Below are positions 38,482 to 45,840 of a stretch of 53,293 nucleotides of DNA, in pieces. The stretch is from NCBI GenBank assembly GCA_964481425.1, contig CAYZTM010000026.1, forward strand, positions 1-53,293, in the 5' to 3' direction. Made by a program: the position numbers and the translations under genes. Below the pieces are notes generated by a model. It was not told the DNA's origin. It saw only the letters and a program-made list of their open reading frames with translations, and searched no databases. The DNA comes from MKUN01 sp964481425 (GTDB lineage Bacteria; Bacteroidota; Bacteroidia; Chitinophagales; Chitinophagaceae). Each line of letters opens with the position of its first letter. The first letter of the stretch is position 1.

Positions 38482-40774
38482 CATCCCTCACTATCCGCAA
38501 CTTCGCATAGTTCAGCATGATCTTCTTGGTGCCATGGCCGCCATCGAACTGTATGGATGCGATACGGTTGTTGGCGCCGCCCTCAAGGGTCAGTATCTGC
38601 CCAAAGCCGAATTTCTGGTGCTCCACCTTCATGCCTACCTGCATCTCGCCCGGGTCGTCTGCGCGGAAATCGGCGCTTGGTTTATGCTCTTTAACGGCAG
38701 GCTGGGCCAGCTTATCGGCCAGCTTCTTGAGCGAAGGCACTTTGTCAAAGCTCTGGTTGAGCATGTTGCCAAATGCGCCTACACTGCCGCGCGCTGTATT
38801 GCTCATGCCGGTGAAGGACCTGTCGAGGTACTTATCGGGTATCTCTTCTATGAAGCGGCTGGGCTCGTTCTGCACCAGGCTGCCGAAGCGGTAGCGGCTG
38901 TTGGCATAGGTGACCCATAGCCTTTCCTTCGCGCGGGTGATGGCCACGTAGAACAGGCGCCGCTCCTCCTCGAGGTCGTTACGGTCGTAGAGGCTCATGG
39001 CGCTGGGGAAGAGGTTCTCCTCCAGCCCCACGTTGAACACACAGGGGAACTCAAGGCCCTTGGCGGCATGTATGGTCATCAGCTTCACGGCATCGGCGTC
39101 CTCGTCCTTATCCTGGTCGGCATCGGTGAGCAGGGTGATCTGCTGCAGGTAGCTGCCCAGTGTTTTATCGCGCAGCTCGCCTTCTTCATCGGGCGTCTCG
39201 GTAAATTCTTTTATCGAGTTGAGCAGTTCCTGCACGTTCTCGTAGCGCGCCAGGCCCTCTACGCTCTTATCATTATACAGCTCGGCAACAAGGCCCGTAT
39301 GCTTGCCTACGGCAAAGGCCACATCGTAAGCGTTCTGCTTCTCCAGCATGGTGCGAAAGCTGTTGATCATCGTAACGAAGTTCTCTATCGAGTTACCACC
39401 CGCACCTTTGATGCCATGCAGCATGGGGTTCTCTATCACTTCCCAGAAGGTCTTGTCCTGCTGGTTGGCCACCACCATGATCTTCTCGATGCTGGTCTTG
39501 CCGATGCCGCGAGCGGGGTAGTTGATGACACGCTTTATGTTCTCCTCGTCCTGGCTGTTGACGATGACACGCAGGTAGGCGAGGAAGTCTTTTATCTCTT
39601 TGCGCTGGTAGAACGATACGCCCCCATACAGCTTATACGGTATGTTCATCCGGCGCAGGCTTTCTTCGAAAGAGCGGCTCTGCGCGTTGGTGCGATACAG
39701 GATGGCAAAATCGTTGTTGCGGTAATGGTTGCGCATCTGCTGCTCTTTGATGGCATCGGCCACAAAGCGGCCCTCGTCATTATCCGTCATCGTGCGCACC
39801 AGGGTTATCTTCTCGCCCTCCAGGTTCTCGGTCCAGAGGTTCTTGGGTATCTGGTTCTTATTGTTACCGATCACCTGGTTGGCCACATTGAGTATGGCCT
39901 GTGTGCTGCGGTAGTTCTGCTCCAGCTTCACGATCTTAACGTCCTCGTAATCGTCCTGGAACTGCAGGATGTTCTGTACCGTGGCCCCGCGGAAGGAGTA
40001 GATACTCTGTGCATCGTCGCCCACCACGCAGATGTTCTCGTGCACAGCACCCAGCATTTTGATGATGGCATACTGCGCCAGGTTGGTATCCTGGTACTCA
40101 TCTATCAGTATGTACTGGAAGCGGTGCTGGTACTTAGCCAGCACTTCGGGGAAGGTGACGAGGAGCACATACATCTTAAAGAGCAGGTCGTCGAAATCCA
40201 TGGCACCGTTCTTAAAGCAGCGTTTGGCATAGGCATCATATATATCGCCCATCAGGGGGCGGTTGCTGCGGGCATCTTCCTGCTGTATATGGTAATCGCT
40301 CTTATAGGCCACAGGGTCAACAAGGCTGTTCTTGGCCGCGCTTATGCGGTTGTAGATATAAGCGGGCTTGTAGTGCTTGTCGTCCAGGTTCATATCGTGC
40401 ACTATGCTTTTGATGATGCTCTTGGCATCGTCGGTATCATAGATGGTAAAGTTGTTGGGGTAGCCCAGCTTATTGGCCTCCGCCCGCAGTATGCGTGCGA
40501 AGACGGAGTGGAACGTGCCTATGTACAGGTTGCGCGCCTCCGTATTGCCCAGTATCTTCTCCACGCGTTCTTTCATCTCGGCGGCGGCCTTGTTGGTAAA
40601 GGTGAGGGCGAGGATATTGAAGGCATCGATCCCTTTGTGCATGAGGTGGGCTATGCGGGTAGTAAGTACTTTCGTTTTTCCGCTGCCGGCCCCTGCCACT
40701 ATCATCAGCGGACCATCTATATGGAGTACCGCCTCACGCTGCTGCTCGTTCAAACCCTCTAAGTAATTGTGCAT
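38477..40774 (-). CDS. uvrD: UvrD/PcrA-type ATP-dependent DNA helicase
   Basis: A 765-residue SF1A helicase that unwinds DNA 3' to 5' in nucleotide-excision and mismatch repair. Motifs are complete: Q motif and Walker A (AGAGSGKTKVLTTR, about 27-40), Walker B (LIDEYQDTN), motif III (VVGDDAQSIYSFRGA), motif IV (LEQNYRST), and motifs V/VI (MTIHAAKGLEFP, VAITRAKERLWV). The C terminus ends in a Tudor-like domain (MQVGMKVEHQKFGFGQILTLEG) as in PcrA. Length is normal. A -7 element lies 4 bases from the ATG. Confidence 0.97.
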   Translation of the reverse strand: MHNYLEGLNEQQREAVLHIDGPLMIVAGAGSGKTKVLTTRIAHLMHKGIDAFNILALTFTNKAAAEMKERVEKILGNTEARNLYIGTFHSVFARILRAEANKLGYPNNFTIYDTDDAKSIIKSIVHDMNLDDKHYKPAYIYNRISAAKNSLVDPVAYKSDYHIQQEDARSNRPLMGDIYDAYAKRCFKNGAMDFDDLLFKMYVLLVTFPEVLAKYQHRFQYILIDEYQDTNLAQYAIIKMLGAVHENICVVGDDAQSIYSFRGATVQNILQFQDDYEDVKIVKLEQNYRSTQAILNVANQVIGNNKNQIPKNLWTENLEGEKITLVRTMTDNDEGRFVADAIKEQQMRNHYRNNDFAILYRTNAQSRSFEESLRRMNIPYKLYGGVSFYQRKEIKDFLAYLRVIVNSQDEENIKRVINYPARGIGKTSIEKIMVVANQQDKTFWEVIENPMLHGIKGAGGNSIENFVTMINSFRTMLEKQNAYDVAFAVGKHTGLVAELYNDKSVEGLARYENVQELLNSIKEFTETPDEEGELRDKTLGSYLQQITLLTDADQDKDEDADAVKLMTIHAAKGLEFPCVFNVGLEENLFPSAMSLYDRNDLEEERRLFYVAITRAKERLWVTYANSRYRFGSLVQNEPSRFIEEIPDKYLDRSFTGMSNTARGSVGAFGNMLNQSFDKVPSLKKLADKLAQPAVKEHKPSADFRADDPGEMQVGMKVEHQKFGFGQILTLEGGANNRIASIQFDGGHGTKKIMLNYAKLRIVRDE

Positions 40775-40778
40775 GGGG

Positions 40779-40786
40779 CAAAAATA
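40779..40786 (-). promoter_or_regulatory. -7 promoter element (TATTTTTG) abutting the uvrD start
   Basis: Plus-strand CAAAAATA, perfect match, 4 bases before the ATG at 40774; implies a leaderless or near-leaderless transcript. Confidence 0.55.
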
Positions 40787-40868
40787 GTTAAATGTCTAAA
40801 CCGCGATCGATGAGATTTTAAGTATAGATGAGATAGTGGATAAATTATTCTTTGTTGCGGGCCCGATT

Positions 40869-40900
40869 CAAAAGTAAACGCAGGAAAATGTTCACTTTTG
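40869..40900. repeat. Dispersed palindromic repeat, copy 1
   Basis: CAAAAGTAAAC, a 10-nt loop, then GTTCACTTTTG. The same arms appear, in opposite orientation, at 47462-47493. The arms match each other at 10 of 11 positions. Confidence 0.65.
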
Positions 40901-41011
40901 GCAGGGGTGTTTTGGGACAGAGTGTGCGCGGATACTGTGTTATGATAATGAGCGAAATGTATGGAAAGGTGCATAGGGTTGTTTATTGATCTGTAATAAT
41001 GGCCCTGCAGG

Positions 41012-41052
41012 GCAGCGGCGCTGCTGTAAAGTTACGCAGCAGCTGCGGCTGC
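41012..41052. repeat. GC-rich imperfect hairpin
   Basis: Left arm GCAGCGGCGCTGCTG (41012-41026) pairs with CAGCAGCTGCGGCTGC (41037-41052) with small mismatches, and TAA/TTA near the loop extend it. No T-run follows, so it is not a clear terminator. Confidence 0.5.
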
Positions 41053-41088
41053 CGGCAATTTTGTGGATAAGTTGAGATAGGACGGAAA

Positions 41089-41325
41089 TTATTGATGGGT
41101 GGGCGGCTGTTGCTCCTCCATCACATTGCGCACCTTATGCTCATCGAGCCAGCGGGCGAAGTCGGCCACATCGGGCGGGTAATGGCGGATGATATCGCCG
41201 TTCCTGAGGGAGATGATGTAAAAGCTGAAGCCGCTGTAGAGATAGGCCGATAACTGGCCGGCATGGTAAGGAAAGCCCTCGTACCAGGAGAGCTGCCTGC
41301 TGCTGAGCCTGCGGAAGAAGCGCAT
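41089..41325 (-). CDS. Small protein of unknown function
   Basis: 78 residues from MRFFRRLSSRQLSWYEG at 41325; the frame runs 17 codons further but that part is unlikely. It has a basic aromatic N terminus, a segment SAYLYSGFSFYIISLRNGDIIRHYPPD that looks like beta strands with a loop, and an acidic helical end (VADFARWLDEHKVRNV). It is divergent from the XRE regulator gene, which starts about 100 bases away. Whether the XRE protein regulates it is a guess. No family recognised. Confidence 0.6.
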   Translation of the reverse strand: MRFFRRLSSRQLSWYEGFPYHAGQLSAYLYSGFSFYIISLRNGDIIRHYPPDVADFARWLDEHKVRNVMEEQQPPTHQ

Positions 41326-41429
41326 AATGATAGCCGTTGGTTGGCAGCAAGATAATAAAAATCTGCTAATAAGCATACTTCTTTTAAGGAGTTCATTGAA
41401 AGGAAGACCTTCGCTACTTTTCGTACCCT

Positions 41430-41681
41430 ATGGCAAAGAGCAAGAAGGTAAAGAACGAGGACCCCGAACTGGTGCTGAAGAAGCTGGGTGCGCGCATCAA
41501 AGCGCTGCGCATAGCGCAGGGCCACAGCAGCCATGAGACCTTTGCCTACGAGCACAACTTTAACCGGGCACAATACAGCCGCTACGAGCGCGGCGAAGAC
41601 CTGCGCTTCTCGACCCTGGTGCGCATTGTGCAGGCTTTTGATATGACCTTAGAGGAGTTTTTTGGGGAGGGGTTTGAGTAA
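41430..41681 (+). CDS. XRE-family helix-turn-helix regulator
   Basis: An 83-residue DNA-binding protein. After a basic N terminus, residues about 17-75 form a Cro/C1-type HTH domain (LGARIKALRIAQGHSSHETFAYEHNFNRAQYSRYERGEDLRFSTLVRIVQAFDMTLEEFF), the usual five-helix pattern. It is a stand-alone HTH with no sensor domain. It borders the AT-rich island and is divergent from the 78-residue gene. It still has host-like base composition, so it may belong to the backbone. Confidence 0.88.
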   Translation: MAKSKKVKNEDPELVLKKLGARIKALRIAQGHSSHETFAYEHNFNRAQYSRYERGEDLRFSTLVRIVQAFDMTLEEFFGEGFE

Positions 41682-41697
41682 ATCACCAACGTGATTT
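41680..41697 (+). terminator. Small hairpin after the XRE gene
   Basis: AAATCAC and GTGATTT with the loop CAAC, right at the XRE stop; a 7-bp stem ending in TTT. Weak terminator candidate. Confidence 0.35.
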
Positions 41698-41727
41698 ATA
41701 AGCCAATGACGCCGATTTTATAGCCTG

Positions 41728-41735
41728 TACTTTTG
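41728..41735 (+). promoter_or_regulatory. -7 promoter element (TACTTTTG) abutting the 53-codon gene
   Basis: Perfect match ending 3 bases before the ATG at 41739. Implies a leaderless transcript if this start is right. Confidence 0.5.
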
Positions 41736-41738
41736 TAA

Positions 41739-41900
41739 ATGCTCCAACTTGAGATATTCTTATTGGGAGATCAACCCACAACGTGCTTATACTGTGGTAA
41801 CCGCACTGACTATGCAGATTTTATACATACGAATGCAAAGTGGCAAGTTCATTTTTGTTTGAATAGAATGTGTAAATGTATTTTTCCAGGAACGGAATAA
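41739..41900 (+). CDS. 53-residue Cys-rich putative zinc-binding protein
   Basis: Read directly from the bases; ATG at 41739 to TAA at 41898-41900. The protein starts MLQLEIFLLGDQP, then has CLYCGNRTDY (C-x2-C) and, near the end, HFCLNRMCKCIF (C-x4-C-x-C). That is two paired Cys knuckles, the pattern of a small zinc ribbon, with GDQPTTC-x2-CGxRTD resembling small Bacteroidota zinc-ribbon proteins. A -7 element sits directly in front. It could be a real gene at the edge of the island; no function can be given. Confidence 0.6.
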   Translation: MLQLEIFLLGDQPTTCLYCGNRTDYADFIHTNAKWQVHFCLNRMCKCIFPGTE

Positions 41901-42243
41901 ATTTAGCTATGCAGGTAAAAAAAGTGCAAAATTATACAATTAACTGAATGTAAAATACCGTGTTTTCACTCTATTTTATCTTAAAATATACTATTATACT
42001 TGGCCTTCTAAGAACACAAAATATCCCCATGAAAACAATATTCTAATAGACTCTAAAGGGATTGTCCTTTATGATATAGAATAGTGTTTTGTGGATAATC
42101 ATTTCTTTAGCTTACACTGGGAGATTTATAGAAATAGATAGTTTTTGTCCACATTATTAATAAGCGTTTATAAAAAGCTAAGAACTTGCAATGATTAGTA
42201 GCAACGTTCTTTTGCTATACATTAACATAAAACATGTAAAAAA
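41901..42243. other. AT-rich gene-free leader of the island operon
   Basis: About 340 bases with no supportable gene. It contains TGTGGATAA (42090-42098, an exact DnaA box on the minus strand) and TTGTCCACA (42145-42153, 8/9 on the plus strand), in opposite orientation 46 bases apart. No clear -7 element was found for the operon that starts at 42244. Confidence 0.55.
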
Positions 42244-43143
42244 ATGGCAAAGGTCGAAAAACCAAGAATCAGAAATTTTTACATTATAAATGTAAAACTT
42301 CGCAACAATTTTAATTCGAAGGATGCATCTCCAAATGATTATGCAAATCTTTTTAAAAGGATGTTTGATAAGAAAATTCATGCTCAATCTTCATATGGAA
42401 AGCACTGCATTATCAAAACTTTAGTTCCACATAGAGAAGATGGCACACTGCTGTATTATTCTGGGACGCTAGCTCAATTTACATATATCAAAAACGAAAA
42501 GTGGTTAAACCTTAATTCCTTAGATTTAGATGAAGAGTTTAAGGTCCCAGAAGGCTTATTCCCTGATGCGGTTTTTACTGAATATCTGTTTATCCCTGCT
42601 GCGCATAGATTTATTTTTAGAACAGCAAGCAGTATTAGCATATCGCCTTATCCCGTTAAAGATTTTTTAGAGAAAGCATTGGAAGAAGCATCGAAAAAAG
42701 ACGAGTATATACATGTTGATGTTGAAAAAGATACTGCATCAATTAAAGCTATAATCAATGCGCGGGAAATAAAAAAATTGATAATCGATATTAATTATTC
42801 AAATTTTGATAATGTTGAAGATTACCAAGAATTTATGGAAGAAGATATGAAGGCCTCAAATACCTCAAGGATGAAGATTGAAGCGACTCAAAAGCCTGAT
42901 ATATCTATTGATGTCAATAAGAGCATTATCTTAAAAGGGGCAATGGAAACTTCAGTGAGCAACGGGGAAACTATAGCAAAGGTGATAAATCAAAACGGAC
43001 AGACGGAAACTATACGCACTTCTGAATATCCTTTGCGTGAATTTGTTTTGAGTACCCTTACAAGCTTCAATGAAAAGGTTTATGAAAAGGTAATGGCAAT
43101 ATTTAGAAATAATGGCAACAAAACAAACAGAAGAAAATCTTAG
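42244..43143 (+). CDS. DUF4747-type protein
   Basis: A 299-residue soluble protein. The segment GTLLYYSGTLAQFTYIKNEKWLNLNSLDLDEEF, followed by EYLFIPAAHRFIFRT, SPYPVKDFLEKAL and IHVDVEKDTASIKAIINAREIKKLIIDI, matches in order what I know of DUF4747 proteins; the similarity is moderate. There is no signal peptide or membrane segment; the last ~20 residues are basic. Its end overlaps the start of the next gene by 32 bases (different frame), so the two are translationally coupled. Strongly AT-rich codon use. Biochemical role unknown. Confidence 0.72.
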   Translation: MAKVEKPRIRNFYIINVKLRNNFNSKDASPNDYANLFKRMFDKKIHAQSSYGKHCIIKTLVPHREDGTLLYYSGTLAQFTYIKNEKWLNLNSLDLDEEFKVPEGLFPDAVFTEYLFIPAAHRFIFRTASSISISPYPVKDFLEKALEEASKKDEYIHVDVEKDTASIKAIINAREIKKLIIDINYSNFDNVEDYQEFMEEDMKASNTSRMKIEATQKPDISIDVNKSIILKGAMETSVSNGETIAKVINQNGQTETIRTSEYPLREFVLSTLTSFNEKVYEKVMAIFRNNGNKTNRRKS

Positions 43144-43759
43144 GAAGACTTTTGTACATGGAATTAATGGGGTTTTAGAGACCTCAGATATTTTGCATAA
43201 GCTATTCCAAAAGAAAGTAGCAATTATTTCTATTGTTGTAGCTGTATTACTTCCTATTGTTGCCAGTTTGATAAAAGTGAGCACATACGATATAATTATC
43301 GATTTGCTTAGTTTAATGGTAAATTTTCTTCCTGGTATACTAGGATTCACAATAGCCGGTTATACTTTGGTTGTAGGGTTTGTTCAAAGTAGCATGATGG
43401 ATAGAATAACAGAGCCAATAAAAGAAAACAAGTATACCCTATATCAAAAAATGTCAGGGACATTTGCGATAAACGTGATTTTCCAAGCGATAGCATTAAT
43501 CGTGGCATTTATTTACCATGAAATAATATTTTTGGATGTCAACAAAAAATTAATGATCCCATTAGATACCTGTGGAATTAATATAATTAATTTCATCGCG
43601 TTGGTTTTTTTGGTTTTTTGGTTTTCAATTTCCGTATTATTAACCATACAAATTGTACTTAATATTTTTAATTTTAGCCAATTGCATCATTATATAATGG
43701 TAAAGAATAAAATCGATTCAAATAAAAACGACAATTCTGAACAGCAAAATAATAGCTAA
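43112..43759 (+). CDS. Four-helix membrane protein of the island operon
   Basis: A 215-residue protein with hydrophobic segments at about residues 36-57, 64-95 (one or two passes), 116-140 and 153-186, and a hydrophilic Asn/Lys-rich tail. The N terminus (about 1-34) is amphipathic and cytoplasmic-looking. I recognise no family. It starts inside the DUF4747 gene and its TAA overlaps the next ATG by one base, so it is produced together with both neighbours. In a defence setting a small membrane protein is often the effector; that is inference here. Confidence 0.8.
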   Translation: MATKQTEENLRKTFVHGINGVLETSDILHKLFQKKVAIISIVVAVLLPIVASLIKVSTYDIIIDLLSLMVNFLPGILGFTIAGYTLVVGFVQSSMMDRITEPIKENKYTLYQKMSGTFAINVIFQAIALIVAFIYHEIIFLDVNKKLMIPLDTCGINIINFIALVFLVFWFSISVLLTIQIVLNIFNFSQLHHYIMVKNKIDSNKNDNSEQQNNS

Positions 43760-44811
43760 TGCAAACAGTATTTTCTAGTTCAAGTTTAATTAAACTATCG
43801 ACACACTTTATAGGTAATACTTACAGTGAAGAAGACTCCTTTTATTCCAATGAATCTGTAGATATTAGCAACGAGGATCTGAAACGGCTTTTACTAAATT
43901 ATTTTACGTCACCCTTCAAGAACAAAGAGGAGGATTTCTCTTTTTTTCACGAATCTGAAATTGGACTAAACACAGTAAAACATTATATTGATAAGGCATT
44001 TAAAGAAGTGAAAAATTTTCATAATTACACAGTTAATATTGCAAAACACTTGTTTTCAGTTACTAATAACCCAAACATAAAAAGTGGGGAACTACATTTT
44101 GCATATTTAAAGAATGTTATTTTAGATGAAAAGGTATTTGATGCGATTAGTATAGTAAAAACCGAAGGAAAGCAGAATTTTTTCAAAGTAGATAGACGTA
44201 ATGGAAATTTCGATTTTAAAATTGAAAAAGGAATTAGCGAAGAAAAAGTTGATAAAGCGTGTTTAATATTAAACTTGCATGCAGAAACGGGTTACAAAAT
44301 TTTTATAATAGATGAGACAAATAAAGGTGAAGAGGCTATATTTTGGAAGGATAAATTTTTAAAAATCAAACCTGCAAATGATGACTACCACTTCACCAAG
44401 AACTATTTAACAATAACAAAAGAATTTATAACAAAGAAGTTAGATACCGAGTATGAAATAAGCAATAAAGAGAAAATTAGTTATTTAAATAATTCTATTC
44501 AGTTTTTTAAAGAAAATGAAAAATTTAAAGAAAAGGATTTCACAGACATAGTCTTTCAAGATGAGGATGTCATTAAATCATTTAAAAAATTCAAAAGTGA
44601 ATACTCTAAAGATTTAGATTTAAAATTAGAAAGCTCTTTTACTATTTCCAATTCAGCATTAAAAAAGCAGTCGCGGGTTTTCAAAAGTGTACTAAAATTA
44701 GATAAGAATTTTCATATTTACATTCATGGAAATACTGAACTAATTGAGAAAGGATTCGATTCAAAAAGAGGGAAAAACTATTATAAAATATATTTTGATG
44801 ATGAGTTATAA
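43759..44811 (+). CDS. NdpA/YejK-type nucleoid-associated protein
   Basis: A 350-residue protein. The pattern SLIKLSTHFIGNTYSEEDSFYSNE, LLNYFTSPFKNKEE, FSFFHESEIGLN, IAKHLFSVTNNPNIKSGELHFAYLKNV and CLILNLHAETGYKIFIID follows the nucleoid-associated protein (PF04245-like) family in order, and the length is typical for its Bacteroidota members. E. coli YejK binds DNA; members in accessory regions have no assigned role. Third gene of the coupled operon (TAATG overlap with the membrane-protein gene). Its stop abuts the stop of the convergent DUF3883 gene with no base between. Confidence 0.83.
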   Translation: MQTVFSSSSLIKLSTHFIGNTYSEEDSFYSNESVDISNEDLKRLLLNYFTSPFKNKEEDFSFFHESEIGLNTVKHYIDKAFKEVKNFHNYTVNIAKHLFSVTNNPNIKSGELHFAYLKNVILDEKVFDAISIVKTEGKQNFFKVDRRNGNFDFKIEKGISEEKVDKACLILNLHAETGYKIFIIDETNKGEEAIFWKDKFLKIKPANDDYHFTKNYLTITKEFITKKLDTEYEISNKEKISYLNNSIQFFKENEKFKEKDFTDIVFQDEDVIKSFKKFKSEYSKDLDLKLESSFTISNSALKKQSRVFKSVLKLDKNFHIYIHGNTELIEKGFDSKRGKNYYKIYFDDEL

Positions 44812-45642
44812 TCAAAAAAATCCCTTAAAGTTTATCGCTTCCATAGAGCACATATTTTGAAAGCTGCCATTATTCATAAACATCTTAGGTTGTTTCTTTA
44901 ATTCAAATACTCTGTATAAATGGAATGCTTCCTTTTTCTCATTAGAGAAGTCATTTTCTGTTTTGGAGAAGAAGATGGGAGTATCCTTACCTAGAGTAGT
45001 TGATTTCACTTCGATGAATATATCTTCACCATGTAAGTTCTTAGAAAGAATATCAAAGCCTGCGCCATCGCCATCATCTCTTGATATCCATTTTACTTCA
45101 CGGGCAAGTTTGGGTTGTCCTGCATTATTTAGCCGCCATTTTTCATAATCAAAAACTAGTTGTTCACCTGTTTCTCCAATAGAGCGATTTTTTTGTTCAA
45201 TCTCTAGGTAGTTTCTTTTTATTGGTTTGTAATATTCAACTGTCGGCTCAGATACAAATGTTCTTTCTGGAGGTGCCTCTAGCCAATGACTGAACTCAAT
45301 TTTGGGTTTTAGTATTTCTAGTTTTTGGTAAGCAAAGGCATTAAAATCTTTTTCTGCAGCTCTATTGACAGACAGATATTGATATATCTTTTCGTCTATC
45401 AATTTCTGATAGTGCCACATAGGTTTATAACCATTTATATAAGGTAGCCCTAGATTAATGAGTGCAGCACTAATATTCCGGTGTTTGTATTCTACAGAGC
45501 CATCATTTCTATTGTTCAGTAATGGTATTAGCGCATTTCGATGCGTGGTTTTATTGACCTTTTTCCCGCATATTTCCTCATGCAACATTTGGAAATAGTC
45601 TGCAACAATCAATTCAACTTCTATTTCTGACCAATCAGCCAT
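44812..45642 (-). CDS. DUF3883 protein with restriction-endonuclease-like signature
   Basis: A 276-residue protein. The N-terminal ~85 residues (WSEIEVELIVADYFQMLHEEICGKKVNK, RNISAALINLGLPYINGY) are a helical domain seen in front of DUF3883 or HNH domains. The C-terminal ~120 residues are DUF3883-like, with GETGEQLVFDYE, then GAGFDILSKN and DIFIEVKSTT. The D-(x)n-E-x-K arrangement is the PD-(D/E)xK nuclease core. Such proteins occur in restriction and other defence loci. It converges on the three-gene operon with zero spacing. It may be a nuclease of the same system or a neighbour. Confidence 0.78.
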   Translation of the reverse strand: MADWSEIEVELIVADYFQMLHEEICGKKVNKTTHRNALIPLLNNRNDGSVEYKHRNISAALINLGLPYINGYKPMWHYQKLIDEKIYQYLSVNRAAEKDFNAFAYQKLEILKPKIEFSHWLEAPPERTFVSEPTVEYYKPIKRNYLEIEQKNRSIGETGEQLVFDYEKWRLNNAGQPKLAREVKWISRDDGDGAGFDILSKNLHGEDIFIEVKSTTLGKDTPIFFSKTENDFSNEKKEAFHLYRVFELKKQPKMFMNNGSFQNMCSMEAINFKGFF

Positions 45643-45730
45643 TTAATGATGGGGGTTAATTCGAAAAATAGTACAAAATATCATATAGAGCAAACCTAAA
45701 CAAGATAACGCGAACATAACATTTCAGGCC

Positions 45731-45796
45731 GCTCCTACGGAGCTAATAGTAAGGGAATGGGCCTTAGAGCTACAAACAGATGACCCCGATGGGGTC
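45731..45796. repeat. REP-like pair of short palindromes
   Basis: Two hairpins, GCTCC-TAC-GGAGC (45731-45743) and GACCCC-GAT-GGGGTC (45782-45796), lie 38 bases apart between the island and the next gene. Both look like the scattered palindromic elements known from Bacteroidota genomes. Only one pair is in this window, so dispersal is not shown here. Confidence 0.6.
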
Positions 45797-45840
45797 GTGA
45801 TAATGTTGCGTCGAACCGATCTTTGTATACAGCTCTATGC

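Larger units (their letters stand above)
40775..41088. other. Gene-free stretch upstream of uvrD with hairpins and DnaA-box-like sites
   Basis: About 314 bases without a gene. It holds the uvrD -7 element, one copy of a dispersed 32-bp palindromic repeat (40869-40900), a GC-rich hairpin (about 41012-41052), and two sequences like the DnaA box TTATCCACA on the minus strand: TGTGGATAA (41062-41070, exact) and AGTGGATAA (40835-40843, 8/9). Confidence 0.6.
41680..45650. mobile_element. AT-rich accessory island (putative defence island)
   Basis: Composition drops sharply from roughly half G+C in flanking genes to about a third or less here, and returns after about 45.7 kb. The island carries a 53-residue Cys-rich protein, a three-gene coupled operon and a convergent DUF3883 gene, none of them housekeeping. 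No integrase, transposase or flanking direct repeat was found, so how it arrived is unknown. Borders are approximate. Confidence 0.7.

Noticed and set aside
39068..40762. Very long open frame of 564 codons on the plus strand
   Set aside because: It lies antisense to uvrD, whose helicase motifs are complete; the frame is a by-product of the base composition.
40835..41070. Chromosomal replication origin upstream of uvrD
   Set aside because: Only two DnaA-box-like sites 220 bases apart; no dnaA, dnaN or clear DNA-unwinding element nearby.
41680..45650. Prophage or conjugative element
   Set aside because: No integrase, portal, terminase, relaxase or attachment repeat was seen; only composition marks the block as foreign.
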